Assembly: GCA_026418455.1 (NCBI GenBank)
Contig: JAOABH010000006.1
Span: forward strand, 1 to 55,017
Direction: 5' to 3'
DNA: 55,017 nucleotides
DNA from: Hydrogenothermaceae bacterium
Lineage (GTDB): Bacteria; Aquificota; Aquificia; Aquificales; Hydrogenothermaceae
Shown: one piece after another, positions 36,167 to 44,918 of the stretch
Numbering within the stretch: the stretch's first letter is position 1
Layout of the letters: each line of letters opens with the position of its first letter
Notes under the pieces: generated by a model
Databases searched by the model: none
What the model saw: only the letters and a program-made list of their open reading frames with translations
What the model was told of the DNA's origin: nothing
Program-made: the position numbers and the translations under genes

Positions 36167-37672
36167 ATGAAAGTAGAAGTAGTTTCTAAAAAATATGAGA
36201 CAGCCAATGTAGATGCTTTAGTATTTCCTGTTTCAAAAGAAGAGAAGAATCTGAGAGAAAATATTAAAAAGATTGATGATGTTTTGGAAGGTGGGATATC
36301 AAAACTTAAAAAAACTTTGAAGTTTGAAGCTGAGGAAGGAAAATTTCTAATAGCTCCAACTTATGGAAAGATAAAAGCAGACTTTGTAATACTCGTTGGT
36401 CTTGGAGAGACAAAGAAAATAGATAAAGACACATTTAGGAGAGTTGCTGCATACACAGTTAGAGAGGCAAAGAAACAGAAGTTTTCAAAAATTCTAATAG
36501 ATATAAACCTTAACTTTGAAAAGCTCTCTCCGGAAGATGTTGCAGCTTCTATAACTGAAGGATCAATTTTAGGTAATTACTCTTTTGATAAATACTTTAC
36601 AAAGAAAAAAGACAGCTCAGAAGTTGAAAAGGTTGAGATAAATATAAATGTAAAAGACAAAACTGCTGTAAAAGAAGCTGTTAGAGTTGCTACTGTTTTA
36701 GCTGAAGCCCAAAACTTTACAAGGGATCTTGTAAATGAACCTGCAAATGTGATTAATACGGTTCAATTTGCTAAGATTGCAGAAGACCTTGCAAAACAGT
36801 ATGGATTTGAGATAAAGGTATACGATGAAAAAGAGATAGAAGAGATGGGAATGGGTGCTTACCTTGCAGTTGCAAAAGGTAGTGAAAACCCCCCAAGATT
36901 TATACATCTAACTTACAGACCAAAACATTCTAAAGGTGAGTACGCAGTAGTAGGTAAAGGTCTTATGTTTGATAGTGGTGGATTGAACATTAAAACCGGA
37001 GATTTTATGAGGTGGATGAAAACAGATAAATCCGGAGCTTGTGCTGTGTTGGGAATATTTAAAGCCATAGGAGAGTTAAAACCTGATATTACTGTTCACG
37101 GTATCGTTGCAGCAGCAGAGAATATGCCAAGTGGAAAAGCATACAGACCTGATGATATTTTGAGAGCTAAAAACGGTAAAACTATAGAGGTAGGCAATAC
37201 AGATGCAGAGGGAAGATTAACACTTGCAGATGCACTCTCCTATGCAAGCGAGCTAAAACCAGATGCCATCATAGATATGGCAACTTTAACCGGAGCCTGT
37301 GTTATAGCTTTAGGAGAGTTTACAGCTGGGGTTATGGGTAATAATCAAAAACTTATAAACGAAGTTTTATCTGTATCACAGGATACGGGAGAGTGGATGT
37401 GGCAACTTCCTTTCAACGATAAACTCAGGGAGCAGATAAAGGCGCCTCATGCAGATGTCTATAATGTAGGAACAACGAGATACGGTGGAGCAATAACTGC
37501 TGGACTGTTTTTAGAACATTTCGTTGACCCTAAGATTCCATGGGTTCATATAGATATTGCCGGACCTTCTCACCACACATCTGGTTGGTATTATCATCCA
37601 AAAGGGGCGACCGGTATTCCTGTAAGAACAATAACAACTTTATTGCTAAAAAAGGTAAATTACATAAAATAG
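36167..37672 (+). CDS. pepA: leucyl aminopeptidase (M17)
   Basis: This is a cytosolic hexameric two-metal aminopeptidase. The 501 residues have the metal and active-site motifs VGKGLMFDSGGLNIK, MKTDKSGACAVLG, and NTDAEGRLTLADALSYA, with a macro-like N-terminal domain. WVHIDIAGPSH and GATGIPVRT end the catalytic domain. The ATG has GAGAGG upstream. The heptad-repeat gene starts 15 bp after its stop. Confidence 0.96.
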   Translation: MKVEVVSKKYETANVDALVFPVSKEEKNLRENIKKIDDVLEGGISKLKKTLKFEAEEGKFLIAPTYGKIKADFVILVGLGETKKIDKDTFRRVAAYTVREAKKQKFSKILIDINLNFEKLSPEDVAASITEGSILGNYSFDKYFTKKKDSSEVEKVEININVKDKTAVKEAVRVATVLAEAQNFTRDLVNEPANVINTVQFAKIAEDLAKQYGFEIKVYDEKEIEEMGMGAYLAVAKGSENPPRFIHLTYRPKHSKGEYAVVGKGLMFDSGGLNIKTGDFMRWMKTDKSGACAVLGIFKAIGELKPDITVHGIVAAAENMPSGKAYRPDDILRAKNGKTIEVGNTDAEGRLTLADALSYASELKPDAIIDMATLTGACVIALGEFTAGVMGNNQKLINEVLSVSQDTGEWMWQLPFNDKLREQIKAPHADVYNVGTTRYGGAITAGLFLEHFVDPKIPWVHIDIAGPSHHTSGWYYHPKGATGIPVRTITTLLLKKVNYIK

Positions 37673-37687
37673 ATATAAGGTGATAAC

Positions 37688-38494
37688 ATGAGTTTGGCTA
37701 CAATAGACGAAAAAGTTTTAAAAGAGATGGAAAAGTATGAGATCAGAAATTTTGCAGATATTATAAGGGTACTTTTAGACCATCCAGACTGGCTAAACGA
37801 GCTTAGAAAGATGATACTAACTTCTGAACTACTTGAACTTCCAAGGAAAATGGAAGAGGTTTTACAAAGATTAGATAGGTTAGAGACTAAAGTTGATAAA
37901 ATAGAATCTGATGTTGAAGTCTTAAAGCAGGACGTAACTGTATTGAAGCAAGATGTAAACGTACTAAAACAGGACGTAGCTGTATTGAAGCAAGATGTAG
38001 CTGTGTTGAAACAGGATGTAGAAATATTAAAACAGGATGTAAATACTCTCAAAAAGGATATGAACTATATGAAAGGAGAGTTTGGTAGATTTAAAGGAAA
38101 GGATTTTGAGAGAACGGTTAAAGAGAAATATCCTGCATATTTTGGAAAAGTTGTAAGAAAATCTAAGCTTATAGGTTGGGAGAAGTTAGCTGAACTTATA
38201 GATGACTCTGAGGAAGAAGGTGTTATTTCTGAAAAAGAGAGAAATGGTCTGTTTGACCTTGATTTTGTGATATACGGAGAGTTAAAGGAGAGCAAAAAAC
38301 CAGTATATCTTGCCGTGGAAGCAACTTACTCTCTGTATAGAGATGATATAGATAGAGCATTAAGTAGAGCCGATTCTCTCTATAAAATTTTAAAAACAGA
38401 GGTTATTCCTACTGTTGTTTACGTTGAAAGTTCAGAGGATTTAGAAGGTTATGCATCTGATAAAGGAGTTTTAACTTTGAAAGTTTCTTATTGA
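37688..38494 (+). CDS. heptad-repeat coiled-coil protein with PD-(D/E)XK-like C-terminal domain
   Basis: The 268 residues have a helical N terminus, then a coiled coil built from seven near-identical 7-residue units (consensus LKQDVxV) at residues 79-127, encoded by 21-bp DNA repeats. The C-terminal 130 residues contain FERTVKEK, DLDFVIYGEL and VYLAVEATYSL in the order expected of a restriction-endonuclease-like fold (Glu, Asp, E-x-T). Related proteins occur in thermophiles as DUF3782-type hypotheticals. There is no signal peptide. It follows pepA in the same direction and ends at a terminator. Nuclease activity is inferred only. Confidence 0.7.
   Translation: MSLATIDEKVLKEMEKYEIRNFADIIRVLLDHPDWLNELRKMILTSELLELPRKMEEVLQRLDRLETKVDKIESDVEVLKQDVTVLKQDVNVLKQDVAVLKQDVAVLKQDVEILKQDVNTLKKDMNYMKGEFGRFKGKDFERTVKEKYPAYFGKVVRKSKLIGWEKLAELIDDSEEEGVISEKERNGLFDLDFVIYGELKESKKPVYLAVEATYSLYRDDIDRALSRADSLYKILKTEVIPTVVYVESSEDLEGYASDKGVLTLKVSY
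37922..38068 (+). repeat. seven 21-bp tandem coding repeats (LKQDVxV)
   Basis: Units begin at 37922, 37943, 37964, 37985, 38006, 38027 and 38048. The first six encode LKQDV plus two variable residues and the last is LKKDMNY. Because 21 bp is in frame, gain or loss of units would change coiled-coil length without a frameshift. Confidence 0.9.
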
Positions 38495-38499
38495 CAATA

Positions 38500-38520
38500 G
38501 GGGCTTAAAGCCCCTTTTTA
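38500..38520. terminator. terminator after the heptad-repeat gene
   Basis: GGGGC-TTAAA-GCCCC is followed by TTTTTA. It lies between convergent gene ends at 38494 and 38527. Confidence 0.85.
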
Positions 38521-38526
38521 TAGTGA

Positions 38527-39132
38527 TTAGCTCTCTGAAGGAACATCATGGACTACCACATTTTTACCTGCGTATCCAGCCATTATGTTACATGCTACTT
38601 GAGTTCCAGATCCAGCAGCACAGGCATACATCGTACTTACTCCTGCCAATAATCCGGCAACATATAAGCCGTCTTTTGCTCTGCTCTCTTCATCTACTTT
38701 TATCTGAATTTTACCCGGTCTGGGAGACTTTTTGTTTTCAATTATCTCTACACCTTCACAATCTATATCAAAATTGTGAAAACCTGTAGCAAGGACAACG
38801 TAATCTGCTTTAAACTCTTTACCGTCTTCTGTTATTACAGTAAAATCCCCCTTGTTTCCACTGACCTTTACAACCCTTCCAAAGATGATATCAACGTTTC
38901 CATAACTTTTAGCCTGCTCTCTTAGATCATCTAAAGCCTTTCTTCCAAGTGTTCCCTTTTGTATTCCCGGAACATTATTTAACATAGCTTTTAAAAGATC
39001 AGAAGATTGATTGTCGATTACTAAAAATCTTTTATTTTCTGCCCAATTAAAATGTCCCTTCATAGAGGCAAGGGTTAAAGCACAGGATAGGCCAGATACA
39101 CCACCACCTACTATAACAACATCATACTTCAT
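38527..39132 (-). CDS. small FAD-dependent oxidoreductase, thioredoxin-reductase-like
   Basis: The 201 residues have an N-terminal FAD site VIVGGGVSGLSCALTLAS, the VVLATGF segment and a C-terminal GLYVAGLLAGVSTMY. Thioredoxin reductases are about 310 aa. This protein lacks the inserted NADPH-binding domain and its CxxC, leaving one FAD domain. Two cysteines in YACAAGSGTQVAC could be redox active. Electron donor and substrate are unknown. It overlaps tatD by 4 bp at the end of the rpsT-tilS-ftsH-tatD direction. Confidence 0.75.
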   Translation of the reverse strand: MKYDVVIVGGGVSGLSCALTLASMKGHFNWAENKRFLVIDNQSSDLLKAMLNNVPGIQKGTLGRKALDDLREQAKSYGNVDIIFGRVVKVSGNKGDFTVITEDGKEFKADYVVLATGFHNFDIDCEGVEIIENKKSPRPGKIQIKVDEESRAKDGLYVAGLLAGVSTMYACAAGSGTQVACNIMAGYAGKNVVVHDVPSES

Positions 39133-39902
39133 CTGTTAACTACCTCCGGCTTTTTTATTTTAAATAAATTTAATGTGTTACTATAAACAGTATCCTCTAA
39201 CCTTTCCAAATCAATATTCAAAAACTGGGAGACAAACTCATAGGTATATCTTATGTTTGATGGTTTATTTTTCTGACCTCTCACTTTTTGAGGGGATAAA
39301 TAGGGACTATCTGTCTCTAAGAGAAGTCTATCTAAGGGAACATATCTTAACATCTCTCTTAAGTTGTCTGCTTTAGGATATGTTACATTTCCGGCGAAAG
39401 ATATGTATAATCCGTTATCTAAAGCTGTTTTCAACAGATTGTGATCTCCACCAAAACAGTGCATAACTCCATTATCTATACTCTCTGATTTGATAATTTC
39501 TTCTGTTTCTCTATTCGCTTCTCTACTATGAATAATTACAGGTAGGTTGTATTTTTTTGCTAACTTTATCTGCATAAAAAAGTATTTATACTGATTTTCT
39601 TTTGAGGCATTATTTCTGTAAAAGTCAAGCCCCATCTCTCCAACGGCAACAACTTTTTCACTCTTTAACAGATTTTCTAAGCTTCTTATACTACTTTCAT
39701 CTATTCTGTCAGCTTCATAAGGATGGTATCCTATCGCAACATAAACATTTTCAAATTTTTTTCCTAAACTTAGAGCCTTAGGGATTTCATCTTCATCACA
39801 ACCTACTGTTAAAAGTATACTAACTTCTTTTACAGACTCCTGTAAATCATCAGAATCTATCATATCAAGATGACAGTGGGTATCTACTAACTTTATACTC
39901 AT
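39129..39902 (-). CDS. tatD: TatD family metal-dependent DNase
   Basis: The 257 residues show the amidohydrolase metal motif VDTHCHLD, GEMGLDFYRN, PVIIHSREANRET, MHCFGGD and LLETDSPYLSPQKVRG. TatD enzymes are 3'-5' exonucleases acting on DNA and also aid RNA or D-Tyr-tRNA turnover in some species. It follows ftsH by 7 bp and overlaps the flavoprotein gene. Confidence 0.94.
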   Translation of the reverse strand: MSIKLVDTHCHLDMIDSDDLQESVKEVSILLTVGCDEDEIPKALSLGKKFENVYVAIGYHPYEADRIDESSIRSLENLLKSEKVVAVGEMGLDFYRNNASKENQYKYFFMQIKLAKKYNLPVIIHSREANRETEEIIKSESIDNGVMHCFGGDHNLLKTALDNGLYISFAGNVTYPKADNLREMLRYVPLDRLLLETDSPYLSPQKVRGQKNKPSNIRYTYEFVSQFLNIDLERLEDTVYSNTLNLFKIKKPEVVNR

Positions 39903-39909
39903 CTATAAA

Positions 39910-41817
39910 TTACGCTGGAACAGGTAGTTCTGCTGGAGGAACTTCCGGAGATGAGGAGTCTGATATTACATTTAAGTTTTCAAATTTTCTACATCTATTT
40001 AAAACCGGAACATTATACTCCTGTAAGATAGTAAACATCTCTTCACAACTTATTGTCTCTTTATCAAGAAGTAGATTCACTACTGCAACCACCGCATCTC
40101 TATACTCTTCAACTATGCTTTTTGCCCTGTAGTAAGCCTCTCTCAATATTTTATTTACCTCTTCGTCTATCTTTCTTGCCGTTTCTTCACTTATCTGAGG
40201 GCCTTGGTTTCCTAAGAAAATTCCTCCACTTCTATTAGTTGAAACGTGGATAGGACCTATCTCGTCACTCATACCCCAGGAAGCTACTATCCTGTATGCA
40301 AGCTCTGTTGCTCTCATTAAGTCATTCTCAGCCCCGGTTGTTATACCATCTTTTCCGTAGAAAACTTCCTCTGCTGCTCTTCCACCAAACAGCTGAAGTA
40401 TCCTTGCCATTAGGTCTTTCTTAGAGTATAGATGTCTATCTTCTTCCGGTAGATTTACGGTTACTCCTAAAGCCATACCTCTTGGTATGATAGAAACTTT
40501 GTGTAGTGGGTCTGCCTCTTCGAGCATAACACCCACTATAGCATGTCCAACCTCATGATATGCTATCTTCTCTTTTTCCTTAGGAGTGATTGCCATACCT
40601 TTTCTTTCAAGACCCATCATAATCCTATCTAATGCATCCTCAAATTCCTTCATTCCTACCTTTTCTCTCTTCCTTCTTGCAGCAAGTAAAGCGGCTTCAT
40701 TCACAACATTGGCAAGGTCTGCTCCAGAAAACCCTGGCGTTCCTTTGGCAATTGTTGCAAGATCAACATCTTCATCTAACGGAATGTTCTTCTTCTTTAT
40801 ATGTATCTGTAAGATGGCATATCTTCCTCTAACATCTGGTTTTGGAACAGATATCTGTCTATCAAATCTTCCAGGTCTTAAAAGAGCAGGGTCTAAGATA
40901 TCAGGTCTGTTTGTTGCAGCTATAACTATAATTCCCTCGTTTGAATCGAAACCATCAAGCTCAACAAGTAGTTGGTTTAAAGTTTGTTCTCTTTCATCAT
41001 GTCCACCACCAAAACCAACACCTGTCCTCGCTCTACCTACTGCATCTATCTCATCTATAAATATGAGACATGGAGCATGTTTTTTTGCAGTTTCAAACAG
41101 GTCTCTAACTCTTGCAGCACCAACACCTACAAACATCTCAACAAAATCAGATCCAGATATGGATATGAATGGAACACTTGCTTCTCCAGCTATTGCTTTT
41201 GCCAGCAATGTTTTACCAACACCTGGATCTCCGTACAAAAGGATACCTTTCGGCGCTCTACCACCGAGTTTTTGATATCTTGCAGGGTCTTTAAGATACT
41301 CGATGATCTCTTTTACTTCTTCTTTAACTTCATCTATTCCGGCAACGTCATCAAGTCTAACATTAGGTTTTTCTTCAAGGTAAAGCTTACCTTTACTTTT
41401 TGCAAAAGAGAATGCTCTGTTTGCTCCACCTCCGGACATCTGTCTCATCATAAATATCCAAAGTCCAATAAACAGTAGTATAGGAAGCCATGCCACTAAA
41501 AATGTCATAAACCAGCCACCACTTTCTGTCGGTAGAACCTTAACACTCACACCATTTTCTGAAAGTATATCGTATAATTTAGAATAACCTTGCGGTATTA
41601 CTGTTTCTATCTTTTTACCTTCGTCTGTTGTCGCAGTTAGTTCCTCTCCTCTAACAACTACATGCTCAACCTTTTTCTCATTTACGAGATTCATAAACTC
41701 TGTGAATGTAACTTTGTTATCAACAATCTGCCTTGATCCAAATATGTTGAAAGCAAGGATCATCGCAGCACCTATAAGAAACCATATAAAAATACTTTTT
41801 GATAGTTGCAACTTCAT
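39910..41817 (-). CDS. ftsH: ATP-dependent zinc metalloprotease FtsH
   Basis: This membrane-bound AAA+ protease has 635 residues. Two N-terminal helices flank a small exported domain. The AAA module has [18 protein letters not shown] and [10 protein letters not shown], with the second region of homology [20 protein letters not shown]. The protease has HEVGH zinc ligands and a second-helix Asp. The C terminus is a short Pro/Glu tail. The ATG overlaps the tilS stop by 4 bp. Confidence 0.97.
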   Translation of the reverse strand: MKLQLSKSIFIWFLIGAAMILAFNIFGSRQIVDNKVTFTEFMNLVNEKKVEHVVVRGEELTATTDEGKKIETVIPQGYSKLYDILSENGVSVKVLPTESGGWFMTFLVAWLPILLFIGLWIFMMRQMSGGGANRAFSFAKSKGKLYLEEKPNVRLDDVAGIDEVKEEVKEIIEYLKDPARYQKLGGRAPKGILLYGDPGVGKTLLAKAIAGEASVPFISISGSDFVEMFVGVGAARVRDLFETAKKHAPCLIFIDEIDAVGRARTGVGFGGGHDEREQTLNQLLVELDGFDSNEGIIVIAATNRPDILDPALLRPGRFDRQISVPKPDVRGRYAILQIHIKKKNIPLDEDVDLATIAKGTPGFSGADLANVVNEAALLAARRKREKVGMKEFEDALDRIMMGLERKGMAITPKEKEKIAYHEVGHAIVGVMLEEADPLHKVSIIPRGMALGVTVNLPEEDRHLYSKKDLMARILQLFGGRAAEEVFYGKDGITTGAENDLMRATELAYRIVASWGMSDEIGPIHVSTNRSGGIFLGNQGPQISEETARKIDEEVNKILREAYYRAKSIVEEYRDAVVAVVNLLLDKETISCEEMFTILQEYNVPVLNRCRKFENLNVISDSSSPEVPPAELPVPA

Positions 41818-43172
41818 ACCTCCTTAATCAACCTAAAGCAAATTACATTTTTAGATTCTTCTCTAACTGGGAAGAGTGCTGACCTTCTGTAGCCGCACAC
41901 CCATAATATTTTATCACCAAAAGCTAAAATTGGTATGTTATTCCTTATGGTTTTTGGTAATTTCATATCTATTAAAATATCTTTTACCTTTTTTTCTGTT
42001 TTATGACCAAAAGGTATCATTCTGTCCCCTTCTCTTCTATTTCTGACTATAAACTCCTCTGCTTCTAAATCAAAACACACAACATCATTACATTCCTTTA
42101 ATTTCATTACATCTACTTTATTTGTTTTAAAAGATTCTATCCACATCCCAGCTTCTTTTATATAGACTTTTTCACCAACTTTTAATTTATACAGAAAACC
42201 AACTTTTTCCATATCATTGACAGATTTAATGAGTATATTCTCACCGTCATATACCAAAACATATTCAGAAGATAGTTTTATGTATCCATTTTTCTTCGGA
42301 TTTTCAATAAATTCAAGGATATTCTTCAACTTTTGGTAAGAGATGATCAGGCCTTTCTTCTCACAAAATTTCTGTATTACTCTGTACTGTAAAGCTTTAT
42401 TTAAAGTTTTTAAAAAGTTGTAAGGTATGTACTCTGTCTTAATCTCCTTTAAAATCTCCTTTACTTTACTATCAAAGTAGTTCTCATCAACATCCAAAAA
42501 GTATGACATACGTTCTAAGGAGTTTTCTAAGGATTTATTTATATCTTTCATCACAGGGATAACTTTAATTCTTACTCTATTTCTGAGATATCTTTCAGAG
42601 AAGTTTGAGACATCTGTTATATAATCAAGATCATTATCTTTACAGTATTTTAGAATCTCCTCTTTTGATACATAAAATAATGGACGGATAACTTTATCTG
42701 ATTTTGGTCTAAAACCTCTCAACCCTCTCTTATTACCTTGAATGAACCATAAAGTCATGGTTTCAGCTAAATCTGAAAGATGATGGGCAGTAGCTATTTT
42801 GTTGAAACTTTCCTTCTTTGAAACCTCTTCTAAAAATTTATACCTTTCCTGTCTTCCAACATCCTCAATGGACTTTTTTAACTCTTTGGCTATCTTTCCA
42901 ATATCGGCTTTTTTAGTAAATACGGGAATGTTATGATCTTTTCCAAAGTTTATACTAAATTCTTCATCTTTAAAAGACTCTTTTCTTAAAAGATGATTAA
43001 AATGTGCCAAGCCTATCTTATTTATACCAAGGTAATTTTTCAGCTTCAGTAAAATGTATGTAAGGGCTACAGAGTCAGGACCGCCAGAAAAAGCTATTAG
43101 AACATTATCATTTGGTAAGATAAGGTTATACTCTTTGACAGCTCTTAGGACTTTTTTCTCTACATCCATCAT
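41814..43172 (-). CDS. tilS: tRNA(Ile)-lysidine synthetase
   Basis: TilS converts C34 of tRNA-Ile(CAU) to lysidine so it reads AUA, a codon used heavily here. The 452 residues have the PP-loop [53 protein letters not shown], and C-terminal domains with [12 protein letters not shown]. The open frame extends into the upstream tRNA gene, but those codons are tRNA sequence. The double ATG at 43172/43169 is the natural start. It lies 7 nt from the tRNA 3' end, with no ribosome site. It overlaps ftsH by 4 bp. Confidence 0.94.
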   Translation of the reverse strand: MMDVEKKVLRAVKEYNLILPNDNVLIAFSGGPDSVALTYILLKLKNYLGINKIGLAHFNHLLRKESFKDEEFSINFGKDHNIPVFTKKADIGKIAKELKKSIEDVGRQERYKFLEEVSKKESFNKIATAHHLSDLAETMTLWFIQGNKRGLRGFRPKSDKVIRPLFYVSKEEILKYCKDNDLDYITDVSNFSERYLRNRVRIKVIPVMKDINKSLENSLERMSYFLDVDENYFDSKVKEILKEIKTEYIPYNFLKTLNKALQYRVIQKFCEKKGLIISYQKLKNILEFIENPKKNGYIKLSSEYVLVYDGENILIKSVNDMEKVGFLYKLKVGEKVYIKEAGMWIESFKTNKVDVMKLKECNDVVCFDLEAEEFIVRNRREGDRMIPFGHKTEKKVKDILIDMKLPKTIRNNIPILAFGDKILWVCGYRRSALFPVREESKNVICFRLIKEV

Positions 43173-43179
43173 TTTAAGT

Positions 43180-43252
43180 GGCGGTACAGGGATTCGAACC
43201 CCGGACACCGCGGATATGAGCCGCGTGCTCTAACCAACTGAGCTATACCGCC
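43180..43252 (-). tRNA. tRNA with CAU anticodon (elongator Met or Ile2)
   Basis: A full cloverleaf is present. It has a 7-bp acceptor stem (GGCGGTA/TACCGCC), a D arm with AGTTGGTTA, anticodon stem CGCGG/CCGCG with loop CTCATAT (CAU at 34-36), and T stem CGGGG/CCCTG with TTCGAAT. Discriminator A73 follows at 43179 and CCA is not encoded. CAU fits elongator Met or the Ile2 substrate of TilS, whose gene follows immediately. The acceptor resembles Met tRNAs, but identity is unresolved. It does not look like the initiator, since it has a normal first base pair. Confidence 0.95.
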
Positions 43253-43265
43253 ATATTTAAAATAT

Positions 43266-43293
43266 ATTATACTAAAAATTTAAGCTTGTGCAA
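43266..43293 (-). promoter_or_regulatory. promoter for tRNA(CAU)-tilS
   Basis: On the minus strand, TTGCAC (43293-43288), a 16-bp spacer and TATAAT (43271-43266) lie 14 bp before the tRNA 5' end. The -35 lies in the last codons of rpsT. It can drive tRNA, tilS and ftsH independently of rpsT. Confidence 0.7.
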
Positions 43294-43591
43294 CTGTCTG
43301 TTTCGCTAAATTTAATCTTTTAGCAGCTCTTGACACTCTTCTTGCAGCCTCATTTTTATGGATAGCACCTTTGGCAGCTGCTTTGTATGCAAGCTTTTGA
43401 CAGAGAGGTAAGAGCTTCTCTGCTGCTTCTGCACCTTCCTTCTTTAAAGTTTCGTAGAATTTTTTAAATGCAGTTTTCATTCTTGAAACATGGTATCTAT
43501 TCTGTAGTCTCCTTCTCTCAGCAACTCTTACGTTTTTAGCAACTCTTCTCTTGTGTTTCTGTTTTTCCGGTGATAATACTCCTTTTGCCAT
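43280..43591 (-). CDS. rpsT: 30S ribosomal protein S20
   Basis: The 103 residues start MAKGVLSPEKQKHKRRVAKN and are Lys/Arg/Ala-rich, with RMKTAFKKFYETLKK, AYKAAAKGAIHKNEAARRVSRAAKRLN of S20. ATG 43591 is chosen over the overlapping TTG at 43594 because GGAGG then has 5-nt spacing. Its promoter shares a -35 hexamer with metK. No terminator separates it from the tRNA. Confidence 0.96.
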   Translation of the reverse strand: MAKGVLSPEKQKHKRRVAKNVRVAERRRLQNRYHVSRMKTAFKKFYETLKKEGAEAAEKLLPLCQKLAYKAAAKGAIHKNEAARRVSRAAKRLNLAKQTVAQA

Positions 43592-43626
43592 CAATTCCTC
43601 CGCAATTATTCAAACTTAGGCTAAAT

Positions 43627-43678
43627 ATTTTATTACTAATCTATAAAATTTGCAACAGGTTTAAAAATATGATAATTT
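43627..43678. promoter_or_regulatory. divergent rpsT/metK promoters sharing a palindromic -35
   Basis: TTGCAA (43650-43655) is its own reverse complement. Toward rpsT it has a 17-bp spacer to TAAAAT (43632-43627). Toward metK, GATAAT (43671-43676) or TAATTT (43673-43678) lies 15-17 bp away. One polymerase bound in either direction would exclude the other. Confidence 0.55.
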
Positions 43679-43711
43679 AATTACCTTAAATTTTCTTTAG
43701 GAGGAAGCGAA

Positions 43712-44914
43712 TTGGCAAATATCAAAGTGGGTTTGTTGGATTTTGAAAAAGTATCAACACAACCTGTTGAGATTGTTGAAAGAAAGGGAACAGGTCATCC
43801 GGATACAATATGTGATGCCTTGGCTGAGGAGTTATCAATAGCACTTTCTAACCTTTATAGAGAGGAGTTCGGTGCAATAATGCACCATAATGTTGATAAA
43901 GCTCTTTTGATAGGTGGAGTTGCTGATCCTCAGTTTGGTGGCGGAAAAATCATAGAGCCAATAGAGATATACCTTACTGGGAGAGCTATAGATGAAAAGG
44001 GAAATAAAAAGTTACCTGTAAAGGAAATTGCCATAGAAACAGCTCATAAATGGCTTAAAGAGAATATACCGAATTTAGATATATCAAACCATGTAATTAT
44101 TCATCCAAAACTAAAGCCTGGAAGCAAAGATCTTGTAGAACTTTTTGAGAGATTCCAATTGAAAGGTGAAATTCCTCTTGCAAATGATACTTCGTTTGGA
44201 GTTGGATTTGCACCGTTTTCTGATATAGAGACTATAGTCTATGAGCTTGAGAGAGCATTAAATAACAGATATTTTAAAAGGGAACATCCATACGTAGGTG
44301 AAGATATAAAGATAATGGGTGTTAGAAATGGTGATAATATCAGAATAACTATAGCTATGGCTTTTGTTGATAAGTATGTGAAAGATATTAAAGATTATGT
44401 AGAGAAGAAAGAGATAGTTTCAAACTATGCATACTCAATAGCTCAGAGACTTACTACAAAGCACGTTGATATATTTCTAAATACTGCTGATGACATTGAT
44501 AATCAATCTGTTTATATAACTGTAACTGGAACATCTGCTGAAGCGGGAGATGACGGTCAAGTTGGTAGAGGTAATAGAGTAAACGGTTTAATAACTCCAT
44601 ATAGACCTATGAGTTTAGAGGCAGCTGCCGGAAAGAACCCTATTAGTCATATAGGTAAAATATACAACACTGCTGCTATGGATATGGCTGAGAGAATTGT
44701 GGCAGAGATAGAAGAGGTTGAAGAAGCTTACTGCTATTTAGTCAGTCAGATAGGAAAACCGATAACAGAACCACAGGTTTGTGATGTTAAATTAAGAGTA
44801 AAAGGTGATATATCTAAAATAAAAGATAAAGTTGAAAGAATAGCTCAGGAAGAGATAGATAAACTACCTTCTACCTGGCAGAAGTTTTTAAATAGACATT
44901 TTAGACTATATTAA
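43712..44914 (+). CDS. mat: S-adenosylmethionine synthetase, archaeal type
   Basis: The enzyme makes SAM from Met and ATP. The 400 residues match the archaeal MAT family (PF01941-type), not bacterial MetK. Motifs are VEIVERKGTGHPDTICDALAEE, HHNVDKALLIGGVADPQFGGG, NDTSFGVGFAPFSD, and TGTSAEAGDDGQVGRGNRVNGLI. The start is TTG 43712 behind AGGAGG. This family in bacteria is a mark of Aquificota and a few others and reflects old transfer with archaea. The transcript ends at a hairpin that lies within the yihY coding end. Confidence 0.96.
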   Translation: MANIKVGLLDFEKVSTQPVEIVERKGTGHPDTICDALAEELSIALSNLYREEFGAIMHHNVDKALLIGGVADPQFGGGKIIEPIEIYLTGRAIDEKGNKKLPVKEIAIETAHKWLKENIPNLDISNHVIIHPKLKPGSKDLVELFERFQLKGEIPLANDTSFGVGFAPFSDIETIVYELERALNNRYFKREHPYVGEDIKIMGVRNGDNIRITIAMAFVDKYVKDIKDYVEKKEIVSNYAYSIAQRLTTKHVDIFLNTADDIDNQSVYITVTGTSAEAGDDGQVGRGNRVNGLITPYRPMSLEAAAGKNPISHIGKIYNTAAMDMAERIVAEIEEVEEAYCYLVSQIGKPITEPQVCDVKLRVKGDISKIKDKVERIAQEEIDKLPSTWQKFLNRHFRLY

Positions 44915-44918
44915 GATA

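Noticed and set aside
37922-38068. Regular DNA repeats as a possible CRISPR array
   Set aside because: Units are 21 bp with no spacers, in frame inside a coiled-coil gene, and no cas genes are near.
40586-41275. 229-aa plus-strand ORF inside ftsH
   Set aside because: It is the antisense shadow of the conserved FtsH AAA domain, rich in Ser/Pro as such shadows are.
43173-43208. Open frame extending tilS upstream to give MSGVRIPVPPLK
   Set aside because: Those codons are the 3' half of a tRNA gene read in frame; SGVRIPVPP is a known false extension of this kind.
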